64,000 nucleotides of DNA, from NCBI RefSeq assembly GCF_008974265.1, contig NZ_BKZW01000001.1, forward strand, positions 1,674,001-1,738,000. The letters run 5' to 3'. Below are positions 18,375 to 27,170 of this stretch, in pieces. This stretch comes from Dictyobacter vulcani. GTDB lineage: Bacteria; Chloroflexota; Ktedonobacteria; Ktedonobacterales; Ktedonobacteraceae. Numbering within the stretch: the first letter of the stretch is position 1; every line of letters starts with the position of its first letter. The notes beneath the pieces are model-generated. The model was not told the DNA's origin. It searched no databases and saw only the letters and a list, made by a program, of their open reading frames with translations. Made by a program: the position numbers and the translations under genes.

Positions 18375-18782
18375 TTAAAAAGGAATCTTACTTCCTTCAG
18401 CATCGAGTCGTTCTTGATACTCCTGCCATGTGACACGATCCCATATTTCAATGTGGTCACGCACACCTGCAATTGTAACTTCACTACGAAGATTGGCATA
18501 CGCTCTGAGTTTGGCGGGAAGAATCATACGTCCCTGTGCATCTAAATCGATTTCACTGGCACTGGGATAGATGCGTCTCTCAAAGTCGCGTAGCTCATCA
18601 CTCAACATTCCAGACACTAGCTCGTTCGAACGTTGCTCCCAATGATTGGCAGTATAAATCGACAGACAGGCACCCATGCCTTTACTGACAACAGCACCTT
18701 TGTCCATCTGCGCGCGGAACCTGGCTGGAATAGCCATGCGCCCTTTTGCATCGATTGTATGCTCGTATTCACCAAGAAACAT
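18375..18782 (-). CDS. mraZ: Transcriptional regulator MraZ
   Basis: A 135-residue protein with two AbrB-like swapped-hairpin repeats. The first has GEYEHTIDAKGRMAIPARFR and the second SEIDLDAQGRMILPAKLR; each carries the DxxGRxxxP motif. MraZ forms rings that bind repeated boxes upstream of its own gene and controls the dcw operon. Two such boxes are visible at 18906-18925. The ribosome site before ATG 18782 is weak. Confidence 0.96.
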   Translation of the reverse strand: MFLGEYEHTIDAKGRMAIPARFRAQMDKGAVVSKGMGACLSIYTANHWEQRSNELVSGMLSDELRDFERRIYPSASEIDLDAQGRMILPAKLRAYANLRSEVTIAGVRDHIEIWDRVTWQEYQERLDAEGSKIPF

Positions 18783-18905
18783 AGAGAACGTCCATACTTT
18801 CTCAACGTTACGTTGCGAGAATGTCTCCTCTGAAATCAGTGAGATATTTTATGTTCATTTGCAATACATCCCTATCTTCATCCTGAAAATACAACTTCAC
18901 CAAAA

Positions 18906-18932
18906 TTCCCCACTTTTCCCCACTTCATTGTA
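18906..18932 (-). promoter_or_regulatory. Candidate MraZ boxes and mraZ promoter
   Basis: Two perfect 10-bp direct repeats (AAGTGGGGAA on the minus strand) lie at 18906-18925, directly downstream of a TACAAT -10 hexamer (18927-18932). The spacing of one DNA turn and the GTGGGG core agree with known MraZ sites in E. coli (TGGGN repeats) and Mollicutes (AAAGTGG repeats). They lie about 125 bp before the mraZ start, where a bound protein would cover the transcription start. Confidence 0.6.
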
Positions 18933-18986
18933 ACACTTCTTGGGCATGTGCGGAAAGAGTCCTGGCAACCAATTTTGCTCTCATTG

Positions 18987-19008
18987 GTGGAAAACTTGTG
19001 GAAAACTT
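18987..19008 (+). repeat. Tandem 11-bp repeat GTGGAAAACTT
   Basis: Two perfect adjacent copies of GTGGAAAACTT lie upstream of the mraZ promoter. The reverse complement contains TTTTCCAC(A), close to but not the same as a DnaA box (TTATCCACA). It could be a second regulatory site for the dcw operon. A short AT-rich stretch follows. Confidence 0.4.
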
Positions 19009-19038
19009 TTTTCTATCCCTTCCGCGGAATAGGGTGAT

Positions 19039-20616
19039 ATGAGTCATCCCGAATTTTCGGGATGCTTTTCTAACACCTTTTATCTGACAAAGACTGTAAT
19101 GTCTGGATATTGGGAGCCAAAAGGTAGCCAAGGCTTGGACGATAGTCGTCCCACAGACGGCTGATCGCCCAACGTAAGCGGTAAAGCGGTGCAATAGCTT
19201 TTTTGCATCGCTTTCCGGTTCTTTTGCACTTCAAATGCAAGATCATTTCAACAAGATCCCCGTGGATAGGAGTGAGTAAATGGAGGAGAAAAGCATAAAC
19301 AAGTGTCACGATACCTAACAGCTTGAGTCGGTTTTCCATCGCGTACAAACGCGGACTCTCCATCGCCAGCTCACTCTTTCCATAGCGGAATACGAGTTCT
19401 ATTTGCCAACGTCTCCGATAAGCAAAAACAATCTCCCAAGCCTGCTCTGCAGTTCGAATACGCTCATTAGTTACCAGATACCAGACTTTCTTATTCACGC
19501 GAACTTTTACGAGATAAAGTTGATACTCGTATTGCTCATGCCATATCGGCGCCCACCAAACATCACAAGGCATCTTTTCACCAGTATGGCTATCACGTAT
19601 TTCTTTATGAGATAAATACTTTTTATGTAATCCAATCTGCCATAATTTCTTCTTTTCCCCTTTCTCATTGAAAAAGAAATGCCCTTTTTTCCAGCGAATC
19701 ACAAAACGCACACGTAATTTCTGTAACACTTGTATCCAAGGGCCTGATGCTGCTCCACGATCAAATATGTGAAGGAGCTGATCCCCCCATTTCCGAACAA
19801 CTTTTCTCAATAACTTTTCTTGTTGTTCTCTTAACTTTGTCGCATCATCACCTCTGGTAGTCCACCAGCTCATCACTGCTACTTTTACCCTTCCTTCCAT
19901 TCCTATGATCAATGCTGCTGTCCACTGCATTCCTGCCACTGTAATCGCTTTCTTTGGTGGAAAATTAAAGACCAGGCCTTTTTTTGAGCGCTGCAATCTT
20001 TTCGCTTTACTAGAAGTTACTGGACAGATTCCTTCTAATTTCTCGCTTTCTGCTTTTTCTATGACACTCTCATCCCAAGGGCAAATAATCCTTTTCCCTT
20101 GTTCTCTCATACGTGTCACCTCTTTATCAGCTTCTTCTAGTAAATAGTGATCTATCTGCAAAAAATTCCATTTTATGGAGCGAAGCAGGTTTCCCACTCT
20201 CTTCGTTCCAGCAGTCGCTGTTTTTGATTGCTGCGCATATCCATCGAGGTAGGAACCTAATTCACTCAAAAGTAGTCCCTGCTTGTTATTTCTGAAACGA
20301 ATAATTGCAACGCATACCTGTACTAACGTTCGCACTAACCTCTTATCTATCAGCCTATCAAGCACAATCAAAAGTGGCATAAGAAATTCTTCAAGCAATT
20401 GAGCTAATTCCTGTGATGCTCTCTGCGCATCTTGTTCCTCGGGTTGAAGTATGTCATACTGAAATGGCATGAGTTGGGGGCCTCCTGGTTTTTTGCTGTC
20501 AGTTGAATTTTTAACAGTTTAACTCAGGAGACCCCTCTTTGCCTAGTTCTTACTTTTCCGGTTTTCTCTCTTTCTTTCCGGCTAGAAATGTTCCTCAAAA
20601 ATTCGGGATGACTCAT
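19039..20616 (-). mobile_element. IS4-like insertion sequence
   Basis: An element of about 1.58 kb with matching ends: ATGAGTCATCCCGAATTTT at 19039-19057 and its perfect complement at 20598-20616. The transposase gene lies inside on the minus strand and nearly fills it. The flanks show no clear target duplication: if the ends start at TGAGTC, a TA dinucleotide flanks both sides, but this is too short to be sure. It separates the dcw operon from the gene at 20637. Confidence 0.85.
19070..20470 (-). CDS. IS4-like DDE transposase
   Basis: A 466-residue transposase with an intact frame. The DDE elements seen are CPWDESVIEKAE, HIFDRGAASGPW, and the IS4-type YREK-like signature YRRRWQIELVFRYGKSEL near residue 370, which carries the catalytic Glu. 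The N-terminal 110 residues are helical and the C terminus ends in LGYLLAPNIQTLQSL. The intact ends and frame suggest a possibly active copy. The exact IS subgroup cannot be told without a search. Confidence 0.88.
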   Translation of the reverse strand: MPFQYDILQPEEQDAQRASQELAQLLEEFLMPLLIVLDRLIDKRLVRTLVQVCVAIIRFRNNKQGLLLSELGSYLDGYAQQSKTATAGTKRVGNLLRSIKWNFLQIDHYLLEEADKEVTRMREQGKRIICPWDESVIEKAESEKLEGICPVTSSKAKRLQRSKKGLVFNFPPKKAITVAGMQWTAALIIGMEGRVKVAVMSWWTTRGDDATKLREQQEKLLRKVVRKWGDQLLHIFDRGAASGPWIQVLQKLRVRFVIRWKKGHFFFNEKGEKKKLWQIGLHKKYLSHKEIRDSHTGEKMPCDVWWAPIWHEQYEYQLYLVKVRVNKKVWYLVTNERIRTAEQAWEIVFAYRRRWQIELVFRYGKSELAMESPRLYAMENRLKLLGIVTLVYAFLLHLLTPIHGDLVEMILHLKCKRTGKRCKKAIAPLYRLRWAISRLWDDYRPSLGYLLAPNIQTLQSLSDKRC

Positions 20617-20636
20617 ACTGGTATCGTTCAGGGTAC

Positions 20637-21491
20637 TTATCTCGGTAATCCTGGTCCTAGAACGACAAAATAGATAAACAGTGCGACAATACCAAGCCCG
20701 ATCCAAAACCAGCTACGAGTAGGGGTTAAGGAAATTTCTGGTGTCGTAGCAAGAGGCTTCCGCACAAACAAGTTAATAAACATTAGAAAAGCTGTTCCAC
20801 CAAAACTTGCGGCTGCCCCCGAAATCAGAATAAGTAGTGGGCTGACGGGGTTAAAGATAGCGGAGAGTGTCAAGGCAGCACTTCCTGCCAGATAGGATGT
20901 GAATGTTAACGTGACACGTCGTTTGCGTCGCGCGTCTGGTCCTGTGGTATCACGTCCAGCAAATGGCTCAAGATTGTGCACTCCCAGGTAAAGGCCCAGC
21001 AGTGAGATGAGAACACCAAGGAGTGTGAGTCCTATCTTCCATACCAGAGGTGATGTCATTCCCTGGACGAAACTATCCCAATCCCCAAAGCCTGCAAATG
21101 TCAAAACCATGAGGTAGCCTCCGGGGATGATAAGATTGATCGTTGAGAAGAGCCAGAGGAAGTAGCGCGTGGCTGCACTGCCTTTTTGTGTCAGGCGCAT
21201 CAACCCCAGGGTAAGAAGCGCCACCACAAGTTGAGCACCGCACCCTGCTGCATCAACAATTCGTCTCTCCCAGTCAGGAACTCCGACATAGCTGACAGAA
21301 AGATCTACAGAGGAAACGTGTTGGATAGGGAGGCCGAGAAGAAAAGCTGCCAGTCCGTGGCCGAGTGCTTCATGGATTATTGAAGCGAGAAGATACGTAA
21401 AAATAGCGATTGCCGCAACAGTAATTACATCGATTTTTGCTCGTGCTTCTTGTTGCGCTGCTTTTGTTGAGTCCATCAGGGGTGCTTCCAT
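20637..21491 (-). CDS. Multi-spanning membrane protein with an HExxxH motif
   Basis: A 284-residue protein with about seven hydrophobic segments. The first helix region contains SIIHEALGHGLAAFLLG. This resembles the HExxH site of M50 site-2-type proteases but has one extra residue between Glu and the second His (HEALGH). A periplasmic or external loop with DLSVSYVGVPDWERR follows. No NPDG-type second motif of M50 is seen, so protease activity is doubtful. The ATG at 21491 follows AAGGAAA. The IS4-like element ends 20 bp after its stop codon and has not damaged it. Confidence 0.6.
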   Translation of the reverse strand: MEAPLMDSTKAAQQEARAKIDVITVAAIAIFTYLLASIIHEALGHGLAAFLLGLPIQHVSSVDLSVSYVGVPDWERRIVDAAGCGAQLVVALLTLGLMRLTQKGSAATRYFLWLFSTINLIIPGGYLMVLTFAGFGDWDSFVQGMTSPLVWKIGLTLLGVLISLLGLYLGVHNLEPFAGRDTTGPDARRKRRVTLTFTSYLAGSAALTLSAIFNPVSPLLILISGAAASFGGTAFLMFINLFVRKPLATTPEISLTPTRSWFWIGLGIVALFIYFVVLGPGLPR

Positions 21492-21898
21492 TGCAAAAAT
21501 TTCCTTAGAATGTGGCTTAGCCCGAATAACATGCTGATAAAAAAGAATTCACAAGAGACCGATTTGGATAACGTTGTTCCTTAACAAGTGGTATACCTAC
21601 TAGGCAGTATACCTGCTGTCTATAGAAGAATCAATCGCTTGCAAAGCTGTATCACTGTCTTTCGACCTCCTGAGTCAAAAATTTCATTAACGAACGTTTT
21701 CTACCTGCTACCCCCTTTGCAAAAATTTGTAGGCCCCAGAGCACCTCAATCCGGCACCGCAGGCACCAAAAAGAAGCATTAAAAACCATGGAGAAAAAGG
21801 GCTGAGATTTGACAGATATCCTTTAGGAAAAATACAATTCAGGAGGATATTGCCATTATTGAATGTTTTATCGATCTGGCCTTTAAGGATTGGACCCT
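21492..21898. other. Divergent intergenic region, no gene seen
   Basis: About 400 bp between divergent genes. Two direct copies of GTATACCT lie at 21591-21598 and 21607-21614, 16 bp apart, which could be an operator. AAGGAT at 21885 is the ribosome site of the next gene. Nothing else is supported. Confidence 0.4.
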
Positions 21899-22944
21899 AT
21901 GACACAACAGCATTCCCTGGAATTAACAGACCAAACTCCTGCCCCTATCGCTCGTAAAGTCGCGGACCATATCTGGCAGCTTACCCTCCCGATCCCTGTT
22001 CCATTGAAAACCGTCAATGTTTATGCGCTGGAAGGTAAGACTGGCTGGGTGCTGGTAGATGCTGGTATGGGTGTCCCTGAAACCCGAGACGCTTTTTATA
22101 CTGGCATGGCCCAGGCTGGCCTGCAACTCCAGGATTTGCAAGCGATTGTGCTTACACATCTGCATCCTGACCATATTGGACTCGCAGGTGAACTCCATGA
22201 GCTGACTCAGGCTCCGGTTATGATGCATCCACTGGATGAAGCCGCCTTACATAGAACCTGGGCAGATCAGATACAAACATATATCGAAACCAGTAATCAG
22301 TTTCTTGCCCCGCATGGTTTATCGTCTGCGAAACACTGGTCAGCCAATATGTCACCAGAATTGCTGCACTCAATCTTACGTATCCCCCACGCTCAGCTTT
22401 TCTTCCAATTGAAGATGGACAACTGGTACAACTCGCCGATGAAACCTATCAGGTACTCTGGGTACCCGGCCATTCCGATGGGCAGATTGGCTTGTTCCGC
22501 GAGCGCGATGGAGTCTTTCTTTCTGCGGATCATGTGTTGCCACGCATTACACCAAATATTGGACTCTACTCGCCTCAGGATCGTCCCGATCCACTTGAAG
22601 ATTTTTTTCAGTCTTTAACGAAAATTTCTTCTTTACCTGCAAAATGTATATTACCCGGACATGGTGAAGCATTCACCGATCTTGCAACCAGAATTACAGA
22701 AATTATGGAACACCATCAGCGCAGATTAACACAAATTATAGATTTAATCGCAAAGCAACCACAATCTGCAACTCAACTTACAAAACACCTTTTTGGCCCT
22801 CGCCTTAAGAACCATGAGGCCCTGCGTCTTGCAGTTGCAGAGATCCTGGCTCATCTGGAATATTTACGTCTACGGCAACAACTTATGCAACAACAAACCC
22901 AAGCAGGCATTCTATATTATGTCGTTTCCACGACATTGCCATGA
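21899..22944 (+). CDS. Metallo-beta-lactamase-fold hydrolase (one apparent frameshift)
   Basis: The frame runs from ATG 21899 (AAGGAT eight bases before) to a C5 run at 22384-22388, then continues one frame over to 22944. Restoring one C gives a protein of about 348 residues. The first part holds the zinc motif THLHPDHIG and the metal-binding His in PVMMHPLDE. After the break come VPGHSDGQIGLF, LSADHVLPRI with the bridging Asp, and ILPGHGEAF with the last His, then a winged-helix-like C-terminal domain. This layout matches glyoxalase-II/LACTB2-like hydrolases; the substrate is unknown. A sequencing undercall is the likely cause of the break. Confidence 0.82.
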
Positions 22945-23148
22945 AAGCAGGTGCTTCTTTTTCTAAGAAGGCTTCGAATAGCAGAGTTTAGCGAATAAAA
23001 ATGATAAGTACAGTCGCACAATATTCTAGAAAAGAACAACCTTATATAGAGCTATTTCTCAAATTTTTTTGGTCCATAATTATAGGCATAGATGCCCTTC
23101 CCAGGCTGTTTCACGCCATATCTCCTACTTTTAGGGATAGTGCGACGC

Positions 23149-23177
23149 TTGTATTTCTCAAAATCGCGTGCTATACT
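23149..23177 (+). promoter_or_regulatory. Promoter of the HU gene
   Basis: TTGTAT (23149-23154), a 17-bp spacer and TATACT (23172-23177) form a good housekeeping-type promoter about 100 bp before the HU start codon. Confidence 0.7.
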
Positions 23178-23280
23178 CCTAATCGGCAGTGAGGTTGTAA
23201 CGCCGCTCTACAAGCCCGGCAAAGTGCCTTTGGGTAATCAAGCGACGTGTGTTGATAGTTGCAAGGAGGAAATCGAACCT

Positions 23281-23598
23281 ATGGCCGAATCTAAGACCGA
23301 ACAGGCAGCGGGACAAACCGTTGGTCGGCAAGAGCTTTCTAAGCGCATTGCCAAAGAAGTGAAGCTTTCTCAAAAACAAGCTTCAGAGGTGCTAGAGGCT
23401 ACACTGACTGCGATTCGCGAAGCACTTCAGAATGGTGACGAGGTCCGTCTAGTAGGCTTTGGCTCCTTTAAGGTCCGTCAAAGTGCTGCGCGCAAAGGTG
23501 TAAATCCACGCGACCGCAAACCTATCGAAGTGCCCGCCAAAGAGCGTGTCCGCTTTTTCCCCGGCAAAGAACTCTCGGAAGCTGTTATCAAGAAATAG
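23281..23598 (+). CDS. HU-type DNA-binding protein
   Basis: A 105-residue histone-like protein. It has an acidic N-terminal extension of about 14 residues before the canonical fold (GRQELSKRIAKEVKLSQKQ). The signature VRLVGFGSFKVRQSAARKGVNPRDRKPIEVPA contains the DNA-clamping arm with its Pro. ATG 23281 is chosen because AAGGAGG precedes it at 11 bases and the promoter at 23149 fits. HU bends and compacts DNA as a dimer. The frame is open far upstream but that part is not HU-like. Confidence 0.94.
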   Translation: MAESKTEQAAGQTVGRQELSKRIAKEVKLSQKQASEVLEATLTAIREALQNGDEVRLVGFGSFKVRQSAARKGVNPRDRKPIEVPAKERVRFFPGKELSEAVIKK

Positions 23599-23629
23599 TA
23601 AGTTGTAACTCGTGTCTCACTGCCAAACC

Positions 23630-23762
23630 AACATAGCCCATTAAGCATCGCTGCTCAAGAGAAACCGGACACTGCAACGCAGGGGTCCCAGAACAATTAT
23701 TTCTCTGCCTTAAAAGCAACGCGAAGAGGTCTGTTGCCTTCGATGCTTATCAGGGCTATGTT
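23630..23762 (+). ncRNA. Candidate structured RNA downstream of the HU gene
   Basis: A closed multi-helix fold can be drawn. The closing helix pairs 23630-23639 with 23753-23762 and 23642-23650 with 23741-23749 (19 bp, one 2x3 internal loop). Inside are AGAGAAA/TTTCTCT (23658-23664 with 23700-23706) enclosing the hairpin GGAC-CTGC/GCAG-GTCC (23667-23688), and on the 3' side a hairpin GCAAC/GTTGC (23716-23737). The layout (long closing stem, open centre with a small 3' hairpin, terminal hairpin) resembles 6S RNA, and GCCTTAAAAGCAACG recalls its 3' centre, but this is only a resemblance. No T-run follows. The strand is not certain. Confidence 0.35.
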
Positions 23763-23853
23763 TCATTACAAAAAATAGCCGTCCCATCTTAAACAATCCT
23801 CGCGCCCATAAATAATTAGTACACGACGAGTATAATGATCCCCCTAACACGAG

Positions 23854-24411
23854 ATGGATATTTTGATGACAACTCATAAAATTGATGGCGTCACCCTGAC
23901 CTTACAACAAGGAAATATCGTTGCAGTGGCGGTCGATGCGATTGTCAATGCCGCCAATGCCTCTCTGGCAGGTGGTGGTGGAGTCGATGGAGCAATCCAT
24001 CGCGCTGGCGGCCCTACCATCATGCAGGAATGCCGCAAGCTCGGGGGCTGTCCTACGGGCAGTGCGGTAGCTACTTCTGCTGGCAATCTCCAGGCTCGCT
24101 ATATCTTTCATGCCGTTGGACCTATTTATCGAGACCATAGCAATGAAGCACAACTCTTAAAAGGAGCCTATCAAAGCTGCCTGGATCTGGCCGAGCAGTA
24201 TCAAATCACAAGCCTGGCTTTCCCATCTTTGAGTACAGGTGCTTATGGGTATCCACGGCATCTGGCCGCACCCATCGCGCTACAAACAGTTATTGAGCAC
24301 CTCCACAAACCTACCAGTCTACAACAGGTCATTTTCGTGCTCTTTGATGAGAAAACTCTGCAAGCTTATCAGAAAGCACTTCAACCGTTACTTGCAGACG
24401 ACAAACAATAA
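23854..24411 (+). CDS. Macrodomain protein (O-acetyl-ADP-ribose deacetylase-like)
   Basis: A stand-alone macrodomain of 185 residues. Motifs: LQQGNIVAVAVDAIVNAANASLAGGGGVDGAIHRAGG (here given in part as NAANASLAGGGGVDGAIH), GSAVATSAGNL, and the C-terminal SLSTGAYGYP loop. This pattern is that of the YmdB/MacroD class, which removes ADP-ribose from O-acetyl-ADP-ribose or from acidic residues on proteins. It starts at ATG 23854 or 23866. The methionine aminopeptidase gene follows about 110 bp later on the same strand. Confidence 0.93.
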   Translation: MDILMTTHKIDGVTLTLQQGNIVAVAVDAIVNAANASLAGGGGVDGAIHRAGGPTIMQECRKLGGCPTGSAVATSAGNLQARYIFHAVGPIYRDHSNEAQLLKGAYQSCLDLAEQYQITSLAFPSLSTGAYGYPRHLAAPIALQTVIEHLHKPTSLQQVIFVLFDEKTLQAYQKALQPLLADDKQ

Positions 24412-24523
24412 CAAGTCATACAACAACACGTACAACATTGTTCAGGTTGCGCTTTCTCCTCTGACAGAGATAATATTGATGCGTATCTATTATCAATTGC
24501 AGTGTGCAGAGGACAGAGAATAT

Positions 24524-25345
24524 ATGCAAGATCAGAGACAAAATCTGAAATCTGAAGCAGAAATTGCCTGTATGCGTCAGGCTGGTTTGTTGACCTGGCA
24601 GGCTCATCAAGTGGCAGAGTCGATGATCCATCCCGGTATCACTACAGCTGAAATCAATGCAGCCATGGAAGCGTTCATGGATGAACATGACGCTGATCCT
24701 CTTTTCAAAGGCGTACCTGACAATACAGGCAACGCACCATTTCCAGCGGTTGCCTGTATCTCTGTGAATGAGCAGGTGGTCCATGGTTTGCCTGGCCCAC
24801 GCCGTCTTCAGGAAGGCGATATCGTGAGTATTGATACCGGTGTACGCTACCAGGGCTGGTGTGGGGATGCCGCAGTGACCCATGCAGTAGGTAAGATTGA
24901 CGCAGCCACACAGCGCCTGCTGGATGTGACTGAGGGTACGTTACGTCTGGCTATTGAGCTGATTCCACAGCGCCAGTGGTGGAGCGAGGTGGCACGTGAG
25001 CTTGAAGCATATGTCAAACAGGCTGGTTTTGCCGTGGTGGAAGGATTAGTTGGACACAGTATTGGACGCGAGATGTGGGAGTCCCCACAGGTTCCTAATT
25101 ACTTTACCTTACAATATCAGGCCCTCGGCGATTTTGTGCTGCAACCTGGTGTGGTAATCGCGGTTGAACCAATGGTAGCCATGACCTCCAGACATGTTCA
25201 GACACTGGCGGATCACTGGACCATTGTGGCGCAGGATGGTCTGCCAGCAGCGCATTTTGAACATACCCTGGCTATTACCGCCACAGGCGTCCAGATACTC
25301 ACATCTGGTCCAGATGGTCAGGCCTGGGCGCTACCAGAAAAATAA
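24524..25345 (+). CDS. map: Type I methionine aminopeptidase
   Basis: A pita-bread-fold metalloenzyme of about 273 residues that removes the initiator Met from new proteins. All five metal ligands can be placed: Asp in SIDTGV, Asp in WCGDAAVTH, His in GHSIGREMWE, Glu in AVEPM and Glu in HFEHTLAIT. The substrate-site His is in QVVHGLPGP. ATG 24524 is chosen; ATG 24479, 15 codons earlier in the same frame, is also possible. It converges on the glycosyltransferase gene with a 48-bp gap and no obvious terminator. Confidence 0.9.
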   Translation: MQDQRQNLKSEAEIACMRQAGLLTWQAHQVAESMIHPGITTAEINAAMEAFMDEHDADPLFKGVPDNTGNAPFPAVACISVNEQVVHGLPGPRRLQEGDIVSIDTGVRYQGWCGDAAVTHAVGKIDAATQRLLDVTEGTLRLAIELIPQRQWWSEVARELEAYVKQAGFAVVEGLVGHSIGREMWESPQVPNYFTLQYQALGDFVLQPGVVIAVEPMVAMTSRHVQTLADHWTIVAQDGLPAAHFEHTLAITATGVQILTSGPDGQAWALPEK

Positions 25346-25393
25346 TACTGGCTAAGCACTATTGGCCTGACTATCCAATCCTGCCTGTATCGA

Positions 25394-26560
25394 TTAAGCC
25401 ACAAGCAAGACTTGTGAGCGCGATACTATATCGCGATATCCTTGCACGATGCATTCCATCGCCTCGTGCCAGGAACGCTCAGCCGCCTGGCTCTCAGCCA
25501 ACTGACCCATTGAGACACGTTCCGGCGTATTGAGAACCAACTGGGTCAGATACGCACGATAGCCGGCAATCTGTTCATTTTCCTGCAAATTGTCAGCATC
25601 TAGCAAGAGTCCTGTCTTCTGATGCTGTACCAGATCACAGACTCCCTCAGAACGTACACCAACCACCGGCAAGCCAGAGGACATCGCTTCCAGCACCACC
25701 TGACCAAAAGTTTCTGTATACGAAGGAAAAGCGAAGACATCCGCGGACGCATAAGCCATAGCCAGTTCTTCACCACTCAGGTATCCAGTAAATGTGACCG
25801 GAACCTGCTCAAGATCCTGTTGGATCTCATTGTAGGCTGGTCCCTGGCCAACAATGACCAGATGGCAACGCGAATGATCCATCTGGCTATAGGCTTGAAT
25901 TAACAGGCGCAGATTCTTTTCCCAGGAGACACGTCCAACATACAGTAATATCGTTTTGTCCTCTGGTATCTCACGCTCTCGCAACCATGCGTTACGCACT
26001 TCCTGGCTTCGACGGCCTGAGTGAAACAACGTTCGCTCCACCCCACGTGGCCAGAGGCGTAGATGCTCAAAGCCCTGCTTCGCCAACATCGTAGCCGTCG
26101 ATGCAGAGGGACAAAATGTTAAGGCGCATTGATTATGTACAAAGCGGTTATACAACCACATGGGTTTCGTTAAGAGGGAGAAGCCAAAATGACCGCAGTA
26201 GGCCGCCAGATTTGTGTGGTACGATGAGATGATTGGTATATTAAGTACTCTGGCTGCCGCTAAGCCGGTGGCCCCGAGAATTACGGGATCAACCACGTGA
26301 ATAATATCAGGTCGAAACTCGGCCAGGCGACGCATGAATAACGGGCGAAAGAAATTAAACTTTAATTCAGGATAGAAAGGAAAAGGTAGCCCGGCGGTGC
26401 CTATGACCTCTGCGCCTGCATATTCGTCCATACCGCATTCAGGACCCAGCAAGAGAGCCTGGTGCCCATTTGTGTCTAAGTGTTCAAGTAAGCGTGATAC
26501 TGTTCTGGTGACTCCATCAAGTTTTGGTAAAAAGTTTTCTGTAATTATGGCAACACGCAT
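25394..26560 (-). CDS. GT4-family glycosyltransferase (MgtA-like)
   Basis: A GT-B-fold enzyme of about 388 residues. The N-terminal domain starts MRVAIITENFLPKLDGVTRTV, typical of mannosyl- or sulfoquinovosyl-type GT4 enzymes acting on lipids. The C-terminal domain has LLYVGRVSWEKNL and the nucleotide-sugar EX7E region PSYTETFGQVVLEAMSSGLPVV. The frame opens upstream at 26677, but ATG 26560 matches the family start and has an AGGTG site. The acceptor is probably a membrane lipid; this is inferred from family only. Confidence 0.85.
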   Translation of the reverse strand: MRVAIITENFLPKLDGVTRTVSRLLEHLDTNGHQALLLGPECGMDEYAGAEVIGTAGLPFPFYPELKFNFFRPLFMRRLAEFRPDIIHVVDPVILGATGLAAARVLNIPIISSYHTNLAAYCGHFGFSLLTKPMWLYNRFVHNQCALTFCPSASTATMLAKQGFEHLRLWPRGVERTLFHSGRRSQEVRNAWLREREIPEDKTILLYVGRVSWEKNLRLLIQAYSQMDHSRCHLVIVGQGPAYNEIQQDLEQVPVTFTGYLSGEELAMAYASADVFAFPSYTETFGQVVLEAMSSGLPVVGVRSEGVCDLVQHQKTGLLLDADNLQENEQIAGYRAYLTQLVLNTPERVSMGQLAESQAAERSWHEAMECIVQGYRDIVSRSQVLLVA

Positions 26561-27170
26561 TGGTTCATCACCTGCTCCAACTACAAATCGCTTGCAGTAA
26601 GCAATGCGCTCACGCTCTATATGATACTTTTCAAGCACATAAGCGACATTCACGCTTGCTTTGCAATTGCATGCCATTCAAATATATGAGCGAAAGTCTC
26701 CTGAAAAGCGCTAACGTTATCAGCAATATGATCAACGCCAGACTGCTAAACTGAGAGACCACGCTCGCAGCAAGTGAGCAGCATGCCAATCGACAACACG
26801 CGATTAGACAAATGGGTGACCGATGTGCCCCTCTTCCACAGTAACACGTTCTATTTAGAGGATAATTAAGGCTTGTTTACAGTTGTGTAAACCAGAGGAT
26901 AACAGTCTATTAAATAGTCACATTCGCATGCATATAAATAATAATGATCGATATATAAAGAAAACGGTCATCTCCGTGAATATTTACGCTGATATACGTT
27001 ATACTGACTAGAAAGTGTATCTTTTTGTATCATTCTGCTATAGTATTAATACAATAAAATACCATATTTATAAATGCGGCACTAAAGAGGGGCTGTAGTA
27101 TAACGGCGAAGGGAAAAGCCCGCAGGGCAATAAGTATATATTTCAAAGAACAAGGAAGCAGGTACAGCAG
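26561..27170. other. Divergent intergenic region with a partial REP-like repeat
   Basis: About 600 bp between the divergent glycosyltransferase and LCP genes. ATGCCATTCAA...ATGAGCG at 26671-26692 is a partial copy of the repeat at 14932 and 36150. The part from 26870 to 27060 is very AT-rich and should hold the LCP promoter. No gene is supported. Confidence 0.45.

Noticed and set aside
18987..19008. DnaA boxes or an origin near mraZ
   Set aside because: The repeats contain TTTTCCAC, not TTATCCACA, are only two, and dnaA is 13 kb away. A regulatory repeat is more likely.
19039..20616. Insertion sequence inside a gene, breaking the membrane protein at 20637
   Set aside because: The IS end lies 20 bp beyond the stop codon of that gene, so the gene is intact.
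22492..22944. A separate short hydrolase gene
   Set aside because: It is the second half of the MBL gene that starts at 21899, shifted by one missing C; the zinc ligands are split between both parts.
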